A DNA stretch of 64,000 bases from CAVRUD01 sp963724285 (GTDB lineage: Bacteria > Chloroflexota > Chloroflexia > Thermomicrobiales > UBA6265): NCBI GenBank assembly GCA_963724285.1, contig CAVRUD010000013.1, positions 372,001-436,000 of the forward strand, read 5' to 3'. This document shows positions 40,462 through 50,269 of the stretch, piece after piece. The stretch's first letter is position 1. Every line of letters starts with the position of its first letter. Both the position numbers and the translations under genes were made by a program. The notes beneath the pieces were generated by a model. It was not told the origin of the DNA. It was given only the letters and a program-made list of their open reading frames with translations, and searched no databases.

Positions 40462-43400
40462 TCAGATCAGGCCGTGGCGGAGGGCGAGGGCGACCGCCTC
40501 CGCCCGCCCCTCGACGTCGAGCTTGGCGAAGATGTGGGTCAGGTGGGTAGTGACCGTGCGCGGGCTCACGAAGAGGGAATGGGCGATCTCGGGATTCGAC
40601 CGGCCAGCCGCCACCAGCCGCAACACCTCGGCTTCCCGCGCCGAGAGCCGGGGCCCAGTGTCGACCGGGGCCGGCCGCGCGGCAAGCCGGGTCGCGAGGG
40701 CATCGACGCGGGCGAGCATTGGCGCCGCTCCCAGGGGCTGGCCGATGGCGCGGACCTCCGCCAGCAGCCGGGTCGTCTCCGCGGTCTTGCCCTCGGCGGC
40801 GCGGAGCTCGGCCAGCGCGAGCAGCGACAACGCCCGTTCGTAGGGCGCGGCGCAAGCCTCGGCCAGCGCCAACGCTTCCAGAAGGTGCGACTCAACCTCG
40901 ATAAGCTGCGCCGAATCGGTTGCGAGCTCGCCGAGCAGCCGGTGGGCAGCCAGGAGCGCCAGTGGCTGCCGCGGCGTGGTCGCCTCCGCCAACGCCTCAG
41001 CCGCCGTCTGCCGAGCGCGGTCCTGATCGCCGACGACGCGGTGGTAGCGCGCCCAGAGGAGCCGGACGTCCGCGCGCCACCGGACAGCTCCGCTCCACGT
41101 CGACCACCGGTCGACCGCCGTCAACCAAGTTGCGGCCGTCGAAAGATCGCCGTCGTCCAGGGCCAGGTTCGCCCCCAGAAACAGCAACCCGATGGCATGC
41201 CGATAAATATGCTGCCCGGGTTCGGCGGCCGCCCCCGGTGGCAGCCCAGCACGGACGTGCTCCCACGCCGTCGCCCGATGCCCTTGCCACCGCGCGAGCG
41301 CCCCGAGCACATGCAATGCGCTGTGATGAAGCGCTTGGGCGACGGTTTCCAGTAACGTGCGGGCAAGCTGCGCTGCCTCGTCCCATGCGCCCTCGAGGAG
41401 CAAGGCATCGAATGCGAATCGCCAGACCCATCCCTGGGACAGGTTCTGTACACGCGCGCCGGCCTCCCGGATCTCCGCGAGGAGGAACCGGCGGGTTGCA
41501 ACGTCGGTGGACCGGAACGGGAGGATGACCTCCGTCAGTTCCTGACCGAGCGGGATACCGACCAGGAGGAGGTGGTCGATGGCGCGATAGGCCGCCAGGG
41601 ACCGCCGGAACCCCGCCTGCGCCGGCTCGGGGTGGCCCATCGCGGCTTCTGCCAGCGCGACCCCGGACTCGGCGTCGGCGATTCCGGAGAGGGTCGCCGG
41701 ATCGGGACGATCCAGGTCCGCCACCCGGTCGAGATACGACGTTCCGATTGCGTGCGCCTCGACGAAGCGACCTTCGTGCGCCAAAAACACGGCCAGCGTG
41801 CCGTGCCGGGGGTTGACCGGCGCCGCGGCTTCAGGAGTTTGGGCGGAATCAGCACGACGCCCGGGCCAAACGTCCGCGACCCAGGTTGCGATCACGGGAT
41901 TGCGGCGGAACTCATCCGGCGGCAGGGCATCGAGCGCCTCGATCCCGGCCACCATCATCTCCAGCCCGCGTTGTGCTTCCTGAGCGAAGCACCAGACGGA
42001 TCCGCGGTCGAACAGGGCGTAGGCGGCCAGCACGGGGTCCCCGACCGCGCGCGCCACGCGCTCGGCCTCCTCGAGGTAGGCGACCCCCTGGGCGGGGTCG
42101 GCCATGCGCAGCAGCCGGCCGGTGCGGTAGAGCAGCCAGCCGCGCTCGCCCGCCCGCGCGTCGTCGCCCTCCATGAGCGCCACCGCCGCGGCGAAGCGGT
42201 CCCGCGCCGTCAGCAAAGCGTAAGCACTCTGCGCCCGCTCCCCCGCGTGCACCAGCCAGCCGACCGCCCGCGCGTCGCCGGCCCGCTGGAAGTGGTCGGC
42301 GACCGCGTCGGGATCGGGCGTGGGCGCGTCCGCCAGCACTTCGGCCACCCGCCGGTGCCAGACCCGGCGCCGGGGCGGCAGGACGGCCTCGTAGAGCACC
42401 TCCCGCACCAGGGCGTGGGCGAACCCGACTCGATCCCCGTCGTCGCCGGCCTCGAGTAGCTGCGCCTCGACCGCCCGCTCGACCGTTTGCAGCACCTCGT
42501 CCTCGGTCAGCCCGCCGACCGCCTGCCACACGGCGAGCGGCACACGTTGCCCGACCACCGCCGCCACCGCCAGGTGATCCCGCGCGGTCTCGCCCAGCCG
42601 GGCCAGCCGCCCCTCGACGACTTGCTGCAGCAGGGCCGGCACGCGCACCCGCTCCAGGTTGCCGAGCGTCCAGTGCGGCTCTCCGGGGCAGAGCACGCGC
42701 TCTTCCTCCAGGCTGCGGAGCAACTCCTGGGCGTAGAACGGGTTGCCCTCGGCGGCGCGCTGCAGGTAGGCGACGAGGCGCGATGCGGCCTCCGCGGGCA
42801 GCGGGTACCGGTCCGCGACCAGCGCCCGCAGTGCGGCAGCGTCCAGGCGGTGCAGATCGAGTCGTTCGGTCCGCGCTTCCCGCACCAGCGTCGGCAGGAG
42901 GTGGGCGAGGGGGTGGCGCCGGGTCAGCTCGTCGGTCCGGTAGGTGGCGACCAGCAGCAGCGGGAGGGCGGCCAGTCTGCCGGGCGAGGAAGCGCAGGAG
43001 GTCGAGGCTGGCCGGATCGGCCCAGTGCAGGTCCTCCAACACGACCACCGCCGGCTGGTTCGCCGCAACCGCGGCGAGGATGCCGAGCACCTGGCGGAAG
43101 AGCGCCGCCTCGCCGCCGGGCTCCGGGTCGCCGGTATCGGTCAGCGCGGCGGGGAGCGCGGGGAGCCCGTCGCCGGACGGCAGGCGGGTCAGGAGTTCGC
43201 GCCAGGGACCGTACGGCGGGGTGGCGCTCAGGTCGTAGGAGCCGCCGATCAGGACGGCGTCGCCGCGCGAGGCCGCCTCAGCGGTGAGGGCGCGGACGAG
43301 GGCGGTCTTGCCGATGCCCGCCGCGCCCCCGACCAGCACCAGGCAGCCCTGGCCATCCGTAGCGGCGGCCAAGAGCGCACCGAGTCGCTGCTGCTCCCGC

Positions 43401-43471
43401 GCCCGCCCGACCAGGCCGGACGACGGCAAGGGACGGGCCGGGGGAGGGGTGAAGGGCGACGACGCGGCCAT
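40462..43471 (-). CDS. Giant ATPase-LuxR (LAL/MalT-like) transcriptional regulator (one frameshift)
   Basis: About 1002 residues after removing one base near 42977. The N-terminal AAA-type ATPase has SSGLVGRAREQQRL, GGAAGIGKTALVRAL (Walker A), VVVLEDLHWADPASLDLLRF (Walker B) and, after the shift, LPLLLVATYRTDELTRRHPL. A long region of TPR-like helical repeats fills residues about 350-900. The C-terminal LuxR helix-turn-helix reads LSAREAEVLRLVAAGRSNPE and SLFVSPRTVTTHLTHIFAKL. Such regulators are signal-activated STAND ATPases. It lies between the transposase and the distal terminal repeat of an IS5-like element, so it appears to be a passenger; its targets are not known. Confidence 0.85.
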
Positions 43472-43549
43472 GGCACCTCCGGTGGATTGGCATGTGGTGT
43501 GGATGATACCCCGCGGCCGTGGCCCGCCGTCGGGCGGGTGCCGTTCCCC

Positions 43550-44367
43550 TCACGCCGGCGACGGTGTCAGGAACCGCACGCAGACGAGGGCGCAGGCCAG
43601 GTGCAGCAGCCCCTGGAGCAGGTCGGCCCGCCGCTCGTAGCGCGCGCCGAGCCGGCGGCAGCCCAGCAGCCAGGCGAAGGTGCGTTCGACCACCCACCGG
43701 TGCCGCCCCAGCCGCTCGCTCGACTCGATTCCGCGTCGAGCGATGCGGGGAGTGATGCCACGCGCACGAAGTGCCCGGCGCTTCTCGGCGGAATCGTAGG
43801 CTTTGTCGGCGTGCAGCTTGGCCGGGCGCTCGCGGGGCCGCCCCGGCTTCCCGCGCGGGCCGACGATGGGTGGGATCGCGTCGACGAGCGAGAGGAGCAG
43901 GGTGGAGTCGTGGGCGTTGGCCGCCGAGAGGCGGACGGCGAGCGGGATACCGTTCCGGTCAACGACCAGATGGTACTTGGACCCCGCCTTGCCGCGGTCG
44001 GTCGGATTCGGCCCCGTCTGTGCGCCCCCCTTTTGGCCCGGACGCTGACGCTGTCCAGGCTCGCGCGGCTCCAGTTGATGGCCGCTTCGTCGCCGAGCCA
44101 ATTCAGCAGCCTGGTATGCAGCCGTTCCCAGACGCCGGCTTCTTGCCAGTCGCGCAGGCGGCGCCAGCAGGTGACGCCGCTGCCGCAGCCCAGCTCCTGC
44201 GGCAACAGCCGCCACGGGCAGCCGGTGCGCAACACGAAGATGATCCCACCCAAGGCGGCCAGAGCGGAGACGCGGGGGCGGCCACCACGTGGCTTGGGCG
44301 GCTCCTTCGGCAGGAGGGGTTCGATGGCGTCCCAGAGGTCGTCGGGGACGAGGGGTTGCTGCTTCAT
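43550..44367 (-). CDS. IS5-family (IS427-type) transposase, two frames with programmed shift
   Basis: Two overlapping frames make a 272-residue transposase. The upstream frame starts at ATG 44367 (MKQQPLVPDDLWDAIEPLLP) with RTGCPWRLLPQELG and WERLHTRLLNWLG, and gives the first Asp in SLDSVSVRAK. The second frame, reached by a -1 shift, has SKYHLVVDRNGIPLAV, LHADKAYDSAEKRRALRARG (second Asp) and RHRWVVERTFAWLLGCRRLG with the catalytic Glu. The shift site is the AAAAGGGGGG run at 44025-44034 (minus strand), typical for expression of this group. It is apparently intact. Confidence 0.85.
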
Positions 44368-44569
44368 GGACGCAAGGATGCCACGCTCGGGAGGTTTTGA
44401 AATGTCCTCTAAAGTTCCCGCTTCGCGTCGGAGACCTCCGAGCGCAACATTACCGGTCACTCTCCTCAAGCGTGACACAAACTCACGCAGTATCGCAGAC
44501 GGATCTGACCCCGTCTTCGAGCAGCCGGCAGACCGCAGAGCACGACGCCGAGTTTTGCCCGAAAGCGGT

Positions 44570-45115
44570 TCAGCCCTGATGGATCCGTTCGGCGACACCC
44601 CACTCCTCGGCCAAGATGGCGTAGAAGTACTCGTCCCACCACGATCCGTCTCTCCAGAGGTGGCCTTTGCGGAAGTGCGCCTCGCGCCGCATCCCGAGCT
44701 TCTCCATCACCCGCCACGAGGCAGGGTTCTCGGGCTGACAGGTCGCGATGATCCGATGGAGCCCGAGCGTCTCGAACCCATACCTGAGCAGGGCGCGGGC
44801 GCCTTCGGTCGTGTATCCCTTGCCGCGCATGTCCTGACGGAGCACCCACCCGATCTCGTGCGTGCGTGGCCCGTACCAGGAGTGAAAGACCAGGTGTCCG
44901 ATCGGGCGATCGTCCGGCTTGAGGACCACGGCGAAGGCGCGGGCCTCATCACCTGATTGCTCCGCGATGAACGCCCGGACCTGCTCATCGGACATCACGC
45001 CCTCAGGGAGAAAATGCATCGTCGCGTCGTCCGAGGCATACGCATGTACGGCCGGCCAGTCGTCCGGGCGAAAGGGCCGAATGCGCAACCGCTCGGTCTC
45101 GATCTGGTCGAACAT
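44570..45115 (-). CDS. GNAT N-acetyltransferase (RimJ/RimL type)
   Basis: A 181-residue Acetyltransf_3 protein. It opens with IETERLRIRPFRPDDWPAVH, has FAVVLKPDDRPIGHLVF, the acetyl-CoA loop QDMRGKGYTTEGARALLRYG (R-x-x-G-x-G type) and ending marks NPASWRVMEKLGMRREAHF and DEYFYAIL. Members acetylate protein N-termini or small amines in the cytoplasm; the acceptor is unknown. It lies next to the right end of the mobile segment, whose terminus is 160 bases from its stop. Confidence 0.88.
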   Translation of the reverse strand: MFDQIETERLRIRPFRPDDWPAVHAYASDDATMHFLPEGVMSDEQVRAFIAEQSGDEARAFAVVLKPDDRPIGHLVFHSWYGPRTHEIGWVLRQDMRGKGYTTEGARALLRYGFETLGLHRIIATCQPENPASWRVMEKLGMRREAHFRKGHLWRDGSWWDEYFYAILAEEWGVAERIHQG

Positions 45116-45232
45116 CGCCTCAGCCTTTCCACGACCTAGGGAAACACTGTCTCGGAGCGATAGATGTCAGATGGTACGGACCACAACTATCCTCCAACAT
45201 GGTCCGGCGCACTCGGTACAATCACGGACATT

Positions 45233-45253
45233 GTCGTTGAGATAGTCAACGAC
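45233..45253. promoter_or_regulatory. Inverted repeat operator-like site before amidohydrolase
   Basis: GTCGTTGA and TCAACGAC (8-bp perfect inverted repeat, 5-base spacer) lie about 130 bases upstream of the amidohydrolase GTG. There is no T-run, so a protein-binding site is more likely than a terminator. Confidence 0.35.
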
Positions 45254-45380
45254 TGAACTCCAACCCGCGTCGCATGCTAGTCTCTTCGCAGCGCAGCGCT
45301 CCTCGGCAGCGACATGCGTGACCGCCGATTCGTCCAACTATGACCTTGCACATTAGGCAAGAGGGGAAGGAACCGCAGCG

Positions 45381-46406
45381 GTGGCCACGGAAACTCGGGT
45401 ACCCGATTTGATCGATCCCCCCCGCGTCTTCGATACCCACGTCCACTTCCCGTGGGGTGAGGAGCGCGACCGCGCGGCGGTGACGAAGGGGCTGGTCGAG
45501 CGATGCCGGCGGCTGAACATCGTCCGGGTTGCCCTGCTGGGCAGCCGCTGGGCCGACTACAACGAGCGGGTCGCCTACGCGGTCCAGGAGTACCCGGACC
45601 TGTTCGTCGGCATGTATGGGGTGGAGCTGGAGCGCGATACGCCCCAGTCGATCCGAGAAGCCCATAGTCGCGGGTTCCGCGGCCTGAAGGTCATCCACGC
45701 CCTGCATAACTACGACGATCAGGATTACTGGCCGATCTACGCCGAGGCCGAGCGCCTGGGGATGGTCTGCCTGTTCCACACCGGTGTCGTCGGCGGCGGC
45801 GTCGACTTCCGCGATACCGACCCGTTCGACATCGACGTCGTCCGCCGCACCCGGTACTGGGAGAAGCGCGCGGCCGGCCAGGGATTCTCCTCGGCCCACA
45901 TGGACCCGATCTTCCTCGATTCCCTCGCCTTCACCTTCCCCCGGCTCCGCATCATCGGCGCCCACCTGGGCGTCGGCCAGTACGACTACGCCTGCCACAT
46001 CGCCCGCTGGCGCCGCAACGTCTTCTGGGACGTCTCCGGCGGCGAGCTGGTCCGCCGCCACGCCTTTGACCGCAAGCTGATCGGACCGGAGATCTCGCCG
46101 TTCAAACTCGTCTTCGGCTCCGACTGCGAAGAGGAGCGGATGGGTCAGGAGATCGCCAACTGGTATTCGGTGTTCGACTTGCTCCGCCTCACGCCCGAGC
46201 AGCGAGACCGGGTCTTTTATGGCACCGCTGCTCGGATATTTGCCGTCGATGAGTTCGCGGGGGTGACCGACGAGCGCTCGTTCGACGCCGTCTGGTTCGA
46301 AGACGAAGCAAAGCCGGCCGATCCGGACGCGGCCGGATCGGAGCTCGCCCCGCTGGAGGACGAGCCGGACGCGGGCGGCAGCGTGATGGAGTCGTTTCGG
46401 CCTTAA
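45381..46406 (+). CDS. Amidohydrolase_2 family metal-dependent hydrolase
   Basis: A 341-residue member of the amidohydrolase-related family PF04909 (ACMSD-like). The first metal site is FDTHVHFPWG (about residues 16-25); GLKVIHALHNYDDQDYWPIY, CLFHTGVVGGG (His) and RIIGAHLGVGQYDY (His) follow, and VFGSDCEEERMGQEI supplies the catalytic aspartate. An acidic tail of about 50 residues ends the protein. GTG start after AAGGAACCGC. Relatives are decarboxylases and hydrolases of ring compounds; the substrate is not evident. It stands alone. Confidence 0.83.
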   Translation: MATETRVPDLIDPPRVFDTHVHFPWGEERDRAAVTKGLVERCRRLNIVRVALLGSRWADYNERVAYAVQEYPDLFVGMYGVELERDTPQSIREAHSRGFRGLKVIHALHNYDDQDYWPIYAEAERLGMVCLFHTGVVGGGVDFRDTDPFDIDVVRRTRYWEKRAAGQGFSSAHMDPIFLDSLAFTFPRLRIIGAHLGVGQYDYACHIARWRRNVFWDVSGGELVRRHAFDRKLIGPEISPFKLVFGSDCEEERMGQEIANWYSVFDLLRLTPEQRDRVFYGTAARIFAVDEFAGVTDERSFDAVWFEDEAKPADPDAAGSELAPLEDEPDAGGSVMESFRP

Positions 46407-46482
46407 CAGTTTTGGCGCCGGAACCACGAATGATTCTTCGGGACATACTGCCCGCGGATAGGCTTGCTGACGCCAAAACTGT
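46406..46482. repeat. Inverted repeat after the amidohydrolase stop
   Basis: ACAGTTTTGGCG (46406-46417) and its exact complement (46471-46482) enclose 53 bases. It begins at the stop codon of the amidohydrolase, so it could serve as an mRNA 3' structure. Confidence 0.55.
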
Positions 46483-46503
46483 ATTCGGGGCCAAATAGTT
46501 TGC

Positions 46504-46533
46504 TTGACGGTCTTTCCTAGACCCCCGTATCAT
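46504..46533 (+). promoter_or_regulatory. Candidate sigma-70 promoter of rny
   Basis: TTGACG (46504-46509) and TATCAT (46528-46533) with an 18-base spacer, about 155 bases upstream of the rny ATG. A CCCCAACGTTGGGG palindrome lies in the leader at 46651-46664. Confidence 0.5.
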
Positions 46534-46688
46534 CCCGGATGGCTTGGGTTAATGTGCCGGGTCCTGGTGGCCTGGGGCGGTAACGGCGTTATCTGCCCCC
46601 TCGCACCCCTCCCCATGCCTCCAAGACTTTAACAACTTTAACAATCGAACCCCCAACGTTGGGGACCCTACTGGCTAGGAGTGCGTTG

Positions 46689-48281
46689 ATGGAAGGTGTC
46701 ATCTACGTCTTGCTGGCTCTGCTCGCGTTTGCGGCAGGCGCCGGCGCTACCTACTACATGCTCCAACAGCGATCGTCCGCGCAGTTTCGGCGGGCGAAGG
46801 AGGAATCCGATCGACTGTTGGCCGAGGCCGAGAATCAGCGTCGCGACGCCGCTATCTCCGCTAAGGACGAAGCCCTCCGGCTCCGCACCGAACTCGACCG
46901 GGAGATCACCCAGCGCCGCAAAGAGATCGAACGGATCGAGCGCCGAATCGAACAAAAAGAAGAGTCGATCGACCGGAAGACGATTGGCCTCGAAGGACGA
47001 GAAAGCGCGGTACGCAAGCAAGAGCAAAGTCTAGAATCCGCCCGCGAATCCTGGGAAATCGAGCGAGCTCGTCGATCCCAGGAGCTTGAGCAGCAGCACA
47101 TCTCCCGTCTGGAAGAGGTCGAAGTCCTCCGCTCTCAGCGCCTCAAAGAACTCGAACGCGTCGCCAATCTCACCTCCGAGGAGGCGAAAGCCGAATTGGT
47201 GAGTGAAGTCGAAGCCGAAGCGCGAGATATGGCCGCACGGAGACTTCACGAGATCGAGCGCGAGATCATCGAAGAATCCGACCGACGGTCGCGTCGGATC
47301 CTGGCAACCGCCATCCAGCGCGTTGCCACCGATTACGTCGCCGAGCAAAGCATCTACGTCGTGCCGTTGCCCAGCGACGACATGAAGGGACGCATCATCG
47401 GCCGCGAAGGCCGCAACATCCGGGCGATCGAACAGGCGACAGGCGTTGACCTGATCGTCGACGACACTCCCGAAGCGATCATGATCTCCAGCTTCGACAA
47501 TGTCCGGAAGGAAGTCGCTCGCCGGGCGCTGGCGAAACTGCTGGCGGATGGACGGATCCATCCGGCCCGAATCGAAGAAGTTGTCACCAAGTGCCGCTCC
47601 GAGCTCGAGCAGGTCATGCGGGAAGAGGGTGAGCGCGTCGCCTACGAGGCGAACGTTCCCGGTCTCCACCCGGACCTGATCAAGCTGCTGGGCCGGCTCA
47701 AGTTCCGCACGTCGTACGGCCAGAACGTCCTCGCGCACTCGCTCGAGGTCTCGATGATCGCGGCGGCCCTGGCGGCCGAGATCGGCGCCGATGTCAACGT
47801 CTGCAAGACGGCGGGGCTGCTCCACGACATCGGTAAGGCCGTCGACCGGGAGGTCGAAGGTCCGCACGCCCTCATCGGCGCCGACATCGCGAAGCGCTTG
47901 GGCCGGTCGAGCAAGATCGTCCATGCCATCGCCGCTCACCACGGCGAGGAAGAGCCGCAGACCGTCGAAGCGTTCATCGTGGCCACCGCCGATGCGATCA
48001 GCGGGGCCCGGCCCGGTGCTCGCCGCGAGATGGTCGAGGCGTACATCAAACGGCTCGAGGCGCTGGAAGGCGTGGCAAACTCGTTCGACGGTGTCGAGAA
48101 GTCGTTTGCCATCCAGGCCGGGCGCGAAGTCCGGATCCTGGTCGCGCCGACGATGATCGACGACCTGGCGTCGGCCCGGCTCGCCCGGGACATCGCCAAG
48201 AAAATCGAAGAGAGCCTGGAATACCCGGGGCAGATCAAGGTGACGGTCATCCGCGAAACGCGCGTTGTCGACTACGCATAG
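46689..48281 (+). CDS. rny: Ribonuclease Y
   Basis: A 530-residue endoribonuclease that initiates mRNA decay at the membrane. One N-terminal helix (VIYVLLALLAFAAGAGATYY) is followed by a long coiled coil (about residues 30-205), a KH domain (DDMKGRIIGREGRNIRAIEQ) and the HD domain with GQNVLAHSLEVS, AGLLHDIGKAVD and AIAAHHGEEEP. The end RETRVVDYA is typical. ATG 46689 has AGGAG eight bases upstream, and the helix starts just after it. It is followed by ymdB and a SpoVS-domain gene, a widely conserved order. Confidence 0.96.
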   Translation: MEGVIYVLLALLAFAAGAGATYYMLQQRSSAQFRRAKEESDRLLAEAENQRRDAAISAKDEALRLRTELDREITQRRKEIERIERRIEQKEESIDRKTIGLEGRESAVRKQEQSLESARESWEIERARRSQELEQQHISRLEEVEVLRSQRLKELERVANLTSEEAKAELVSEVEAEARDMAARRLHEIEREIIEESDRRSRRILATAIQRVATDYVAEQSIYVVPLPSDDMKGRIIGREGRNIRAIEQATGVDLIVDDTPEAIMISSFDNVRKEVARRALAKLLADGRIHPARIEEVVTKCRSELEQVMREEGERVAYEANVPGLHPDLIKLLGRLKFRTSYGQNVLAHSLEVSMIAAALAAEIGADVNVCKTAGLLHDIGKAVDREVEGPHALIGADIAKRLGRSSKIVHAIAAHHGEEEPQTVEAFIVATADAISGARPGARREMVEAYIKRLEALEGVANSFDGVEKSFAIQAGREVRILVAPTMIDDLASARLARDIAKKIEESLEYPGQIKVTVIRETRVVDYA

Positions 48282-48353
48282 GTAGGCTAGGTAGGCAAGG
48301 TAGGTTCACGTTGATCGATGGCGTCGCACCGTGTGAGTTGCACCGGAGGATTC

Positions 48354-48456
48354 GTAGGGGCTGAGGCATGCCTCGCCCAACCTACCCCGATGCATCGCGT
48401 TGGTACACGGGCCACGCCGCGGTCCAGCCGACGGGCGAGGCATGCCTCGCCCCTAC
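48354..48456. repeat. GTAGGGG-ended inverted-repeat element B
   Basis: Arms at 48354-48378 and 48433-48456 (GAGGCATGCCTCGCCC core, itself palindromic) lie between rny and ymdB. Same outer GTAGGGG ends as elements at 15346 and 61589. Confidence 0.75.
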
Positions 48457-48553
48457 GCGGAATGATCCGGCGATCCGCTAGATATCGAGGCACATGACCG
48501 ATCAAGCATCCTCGTACGTGCCAATACACGGTGCCGAAGGCGAAAATCGATCG

Positions 48554-49485
48554 ATGACAACAGGGCAGGAGGCCGTGGACCGCTCCACGGCTCCTGCCCT
48601 GCTTCGCGTTCTCGCCGTCGGTGACGTGATCGGATCAACCGGTCGCCGCGCGGTGGAACGACTCTTGCCGCGGATACGCTCCGAACTGCGTATCGATCTC
48701 GTCATCGCCAACGGCGAGAACAGTGCGGGCGGCAAAGGGATCAGCGCGCGCACGGCACGGGAAATGCGGGACGCAGGAGTTGACGTCATTACAACCGGGA
48801 ACCATGTCTGGACCCAGGCGGACATCGATCAAGCGTTGGGCGACGACGATCTCCGGATTCTCGCCCGCTCAACTTCCCGGTCGACCTTCCGGGAAGTGGA
48901 TCGCTTTCGATTCGGGTCAAAGGCACCGACGTCACGGTGGTCAGCCTGATCGGCCGGGTGTTCATGAATCCGATCGATGATCCGTTTCGAGCCATCGACG
49001 CGTTGCTGTTGAACCAGGAGTTTGCGGGATCGCCGGGAAAGGCGGCGACGCAGCAGGTTAGGCAGATTAGAGAGGTAGGAGGACGTCCGATAACTATCGT
49101 AGACTTTCACGCCGAAGCGACGTCCGAAAAGGTCGCCATGGGTTGGTTCCTCGCGGGCCGAGTTGCCGCGGTCGTCGGGACTCATACACACGTACCAACC
49201 GCTGACACGCGCGTGCTACCAGGAGAGACTGGCTATGTGACCGACCTGGGGATGGTTGGACCGATCGACTCCGTTATCGGCGCCGAAATCGAACCGACCC
49301 TCCGCCGCTTTCTCACACAACGATCCGCCCGGGCACAGGTTCCCGGCGGGCCGGTGACCTTTAACGCCGTCCTGCTCGAACTGGACCCGCTGCGCGGTAC
49401 ATGCCAGTCCATCACGCGCGTCGATCGCCTCGACACCACCGCCGACAGCGCCCGGGCGCGGGCGTACAGGGAGCCCTACGCATGA
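48554..49485 (+). CDS. ymdB: YmdB-family metallophosphoesterase (one frameshift)
   Basis: About 310 residues across one missing base near 48861-48863. The binuclear metal site residues are seen: VLAVGDVIGSTGR, IANGENSAGG, TTGNHVWTQ, then, in the shifted frame, TIVDFHAEATSEK and VVGTHTHVPTAD. Restoring one C gives ILRPLNFPVDLPGSG, the family's usual continuation. YmdB hydrolyses cyclic nucleotides and affects RNase Y activity and biofilm or colony development in Bacillus. ATG 48554 is chosen; an in-frame ATG at 48494 would add 20 residues. The stop overlaps the next ATG (ATGA, 49482-49485). Confidence 0.85.
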
Positions 49486-50241
49486 ACCGGTTCTTTAGCA
49501 AGCTGGATCTTCGTGACATCAAAATCGACCCCAATTCCAGCCGATTCCCCCCGGACGCGGAGGACGAGCCAGAGTACGCAGAGGTCCAGGACAACGTCGA
49601 TACGCCAGGTGGCCCGGTGAGCGACAGCGCCAGCGCCGACTTCACCGACGCCCGATCAGACCAACGATCACCTCACCGAGTCCCAGCCCGCGTACCAATC
49701 TCCCCAGCCGCGTACCGGCTACGTCCCCTCATGGGCACAGCAGGCAAACAGCGCATCGACTTACCCTGCCCGTGACGCCGACGTGCTCGCCGGAAACGGG
49801 ACCGCACGCGAGGCTGCCCCGGTCGATCCCGTCGAAGCGGTCGATACCAACCCACCGGTGGTGCAAGCCGAAGAGATCGCCGCCGAAGTCGCGGCCGATC
49901 GAGCGCAGAGCTCCGGTCCAGCCCCGTATGGTGCGACCGCGGCGACCGATGTTGAGTTCGCAACCACCAGCAATGGCCACGTTGAGGTCTTGAAGGTCTC
50001 GGCGCGATCTCGCCCGAGCGCGGTCGCCGGGGCGATCGCTGGGGTCGTGCGCGAGTCGGGCCGGGCGGAAGTCCAGGCGATCGGCGCTGGCGCAACCAAC
50101 CAGGCGGTCAAGGCGGTCGCGATTGCCCGCGACTACCTCCGAGAGACAGGCATCGAGGCGATCTGCCTCCCCGCCTTCATCGACGTGACCATCGACAATG
50201 AGGACCGGACGGCGATCCGGCTCGTCGTCGAGCCCCGGTAA
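49482..50241 (+). CDS. SpoVS-domain protein with long N-terminal extension (one frameshift)
   Basis: About 252 residues if one extra base near 49661 is removed. The last 86 residues are a complete SpoVS (Alba-like) domain: VEVLKVSARSRPSAVAGAIA, AIGAGATNQAVKAVAIARDY and ICLPAFIDVTIDNEDRTAIR. SpoVS is normally about 86 residues; here a disordered Pro/Ala/Glu-rich extension of about 165 residues precedes it, beginning MNRFFSKLDLRDIKI. Both frames around the shift read as plausible coding sequence, which supports a single gene. It is coupled to ymdB by ATGA overlap. SpoVS acts in sporulation or nucleic-acid binding; its role outside spore formers is unknown. Confidence 0.78.
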
Positions 50242-50269
50242 TGCAGCGCGGGGAGCGATCGGAACAACG

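Larger units (their letters stand above)
39776..44409 (-). mobile_element. Putative 4.6-kb IS5-like (IS427-type) element with passenger genes
   Basis: GAGGACGTTTCAAAAC at 39776-39791 and its inverted counterpart GAGGACATTTCAAAAC at 44409-44394 (15 of 16 identical) bound the segment, and TAA flanks both sides (39773-39775, 44410-44412), as expected for TNA targets. Inside are an IS5-type transposase next to the right end, a 1000-residue LuxR regulator and a small ORF, all on the minus strand. No second terminal repeat is found between the transposase and the regulator (43472-43549), so the distal end of the element seems to be at 39776. Confidence 0.6.
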
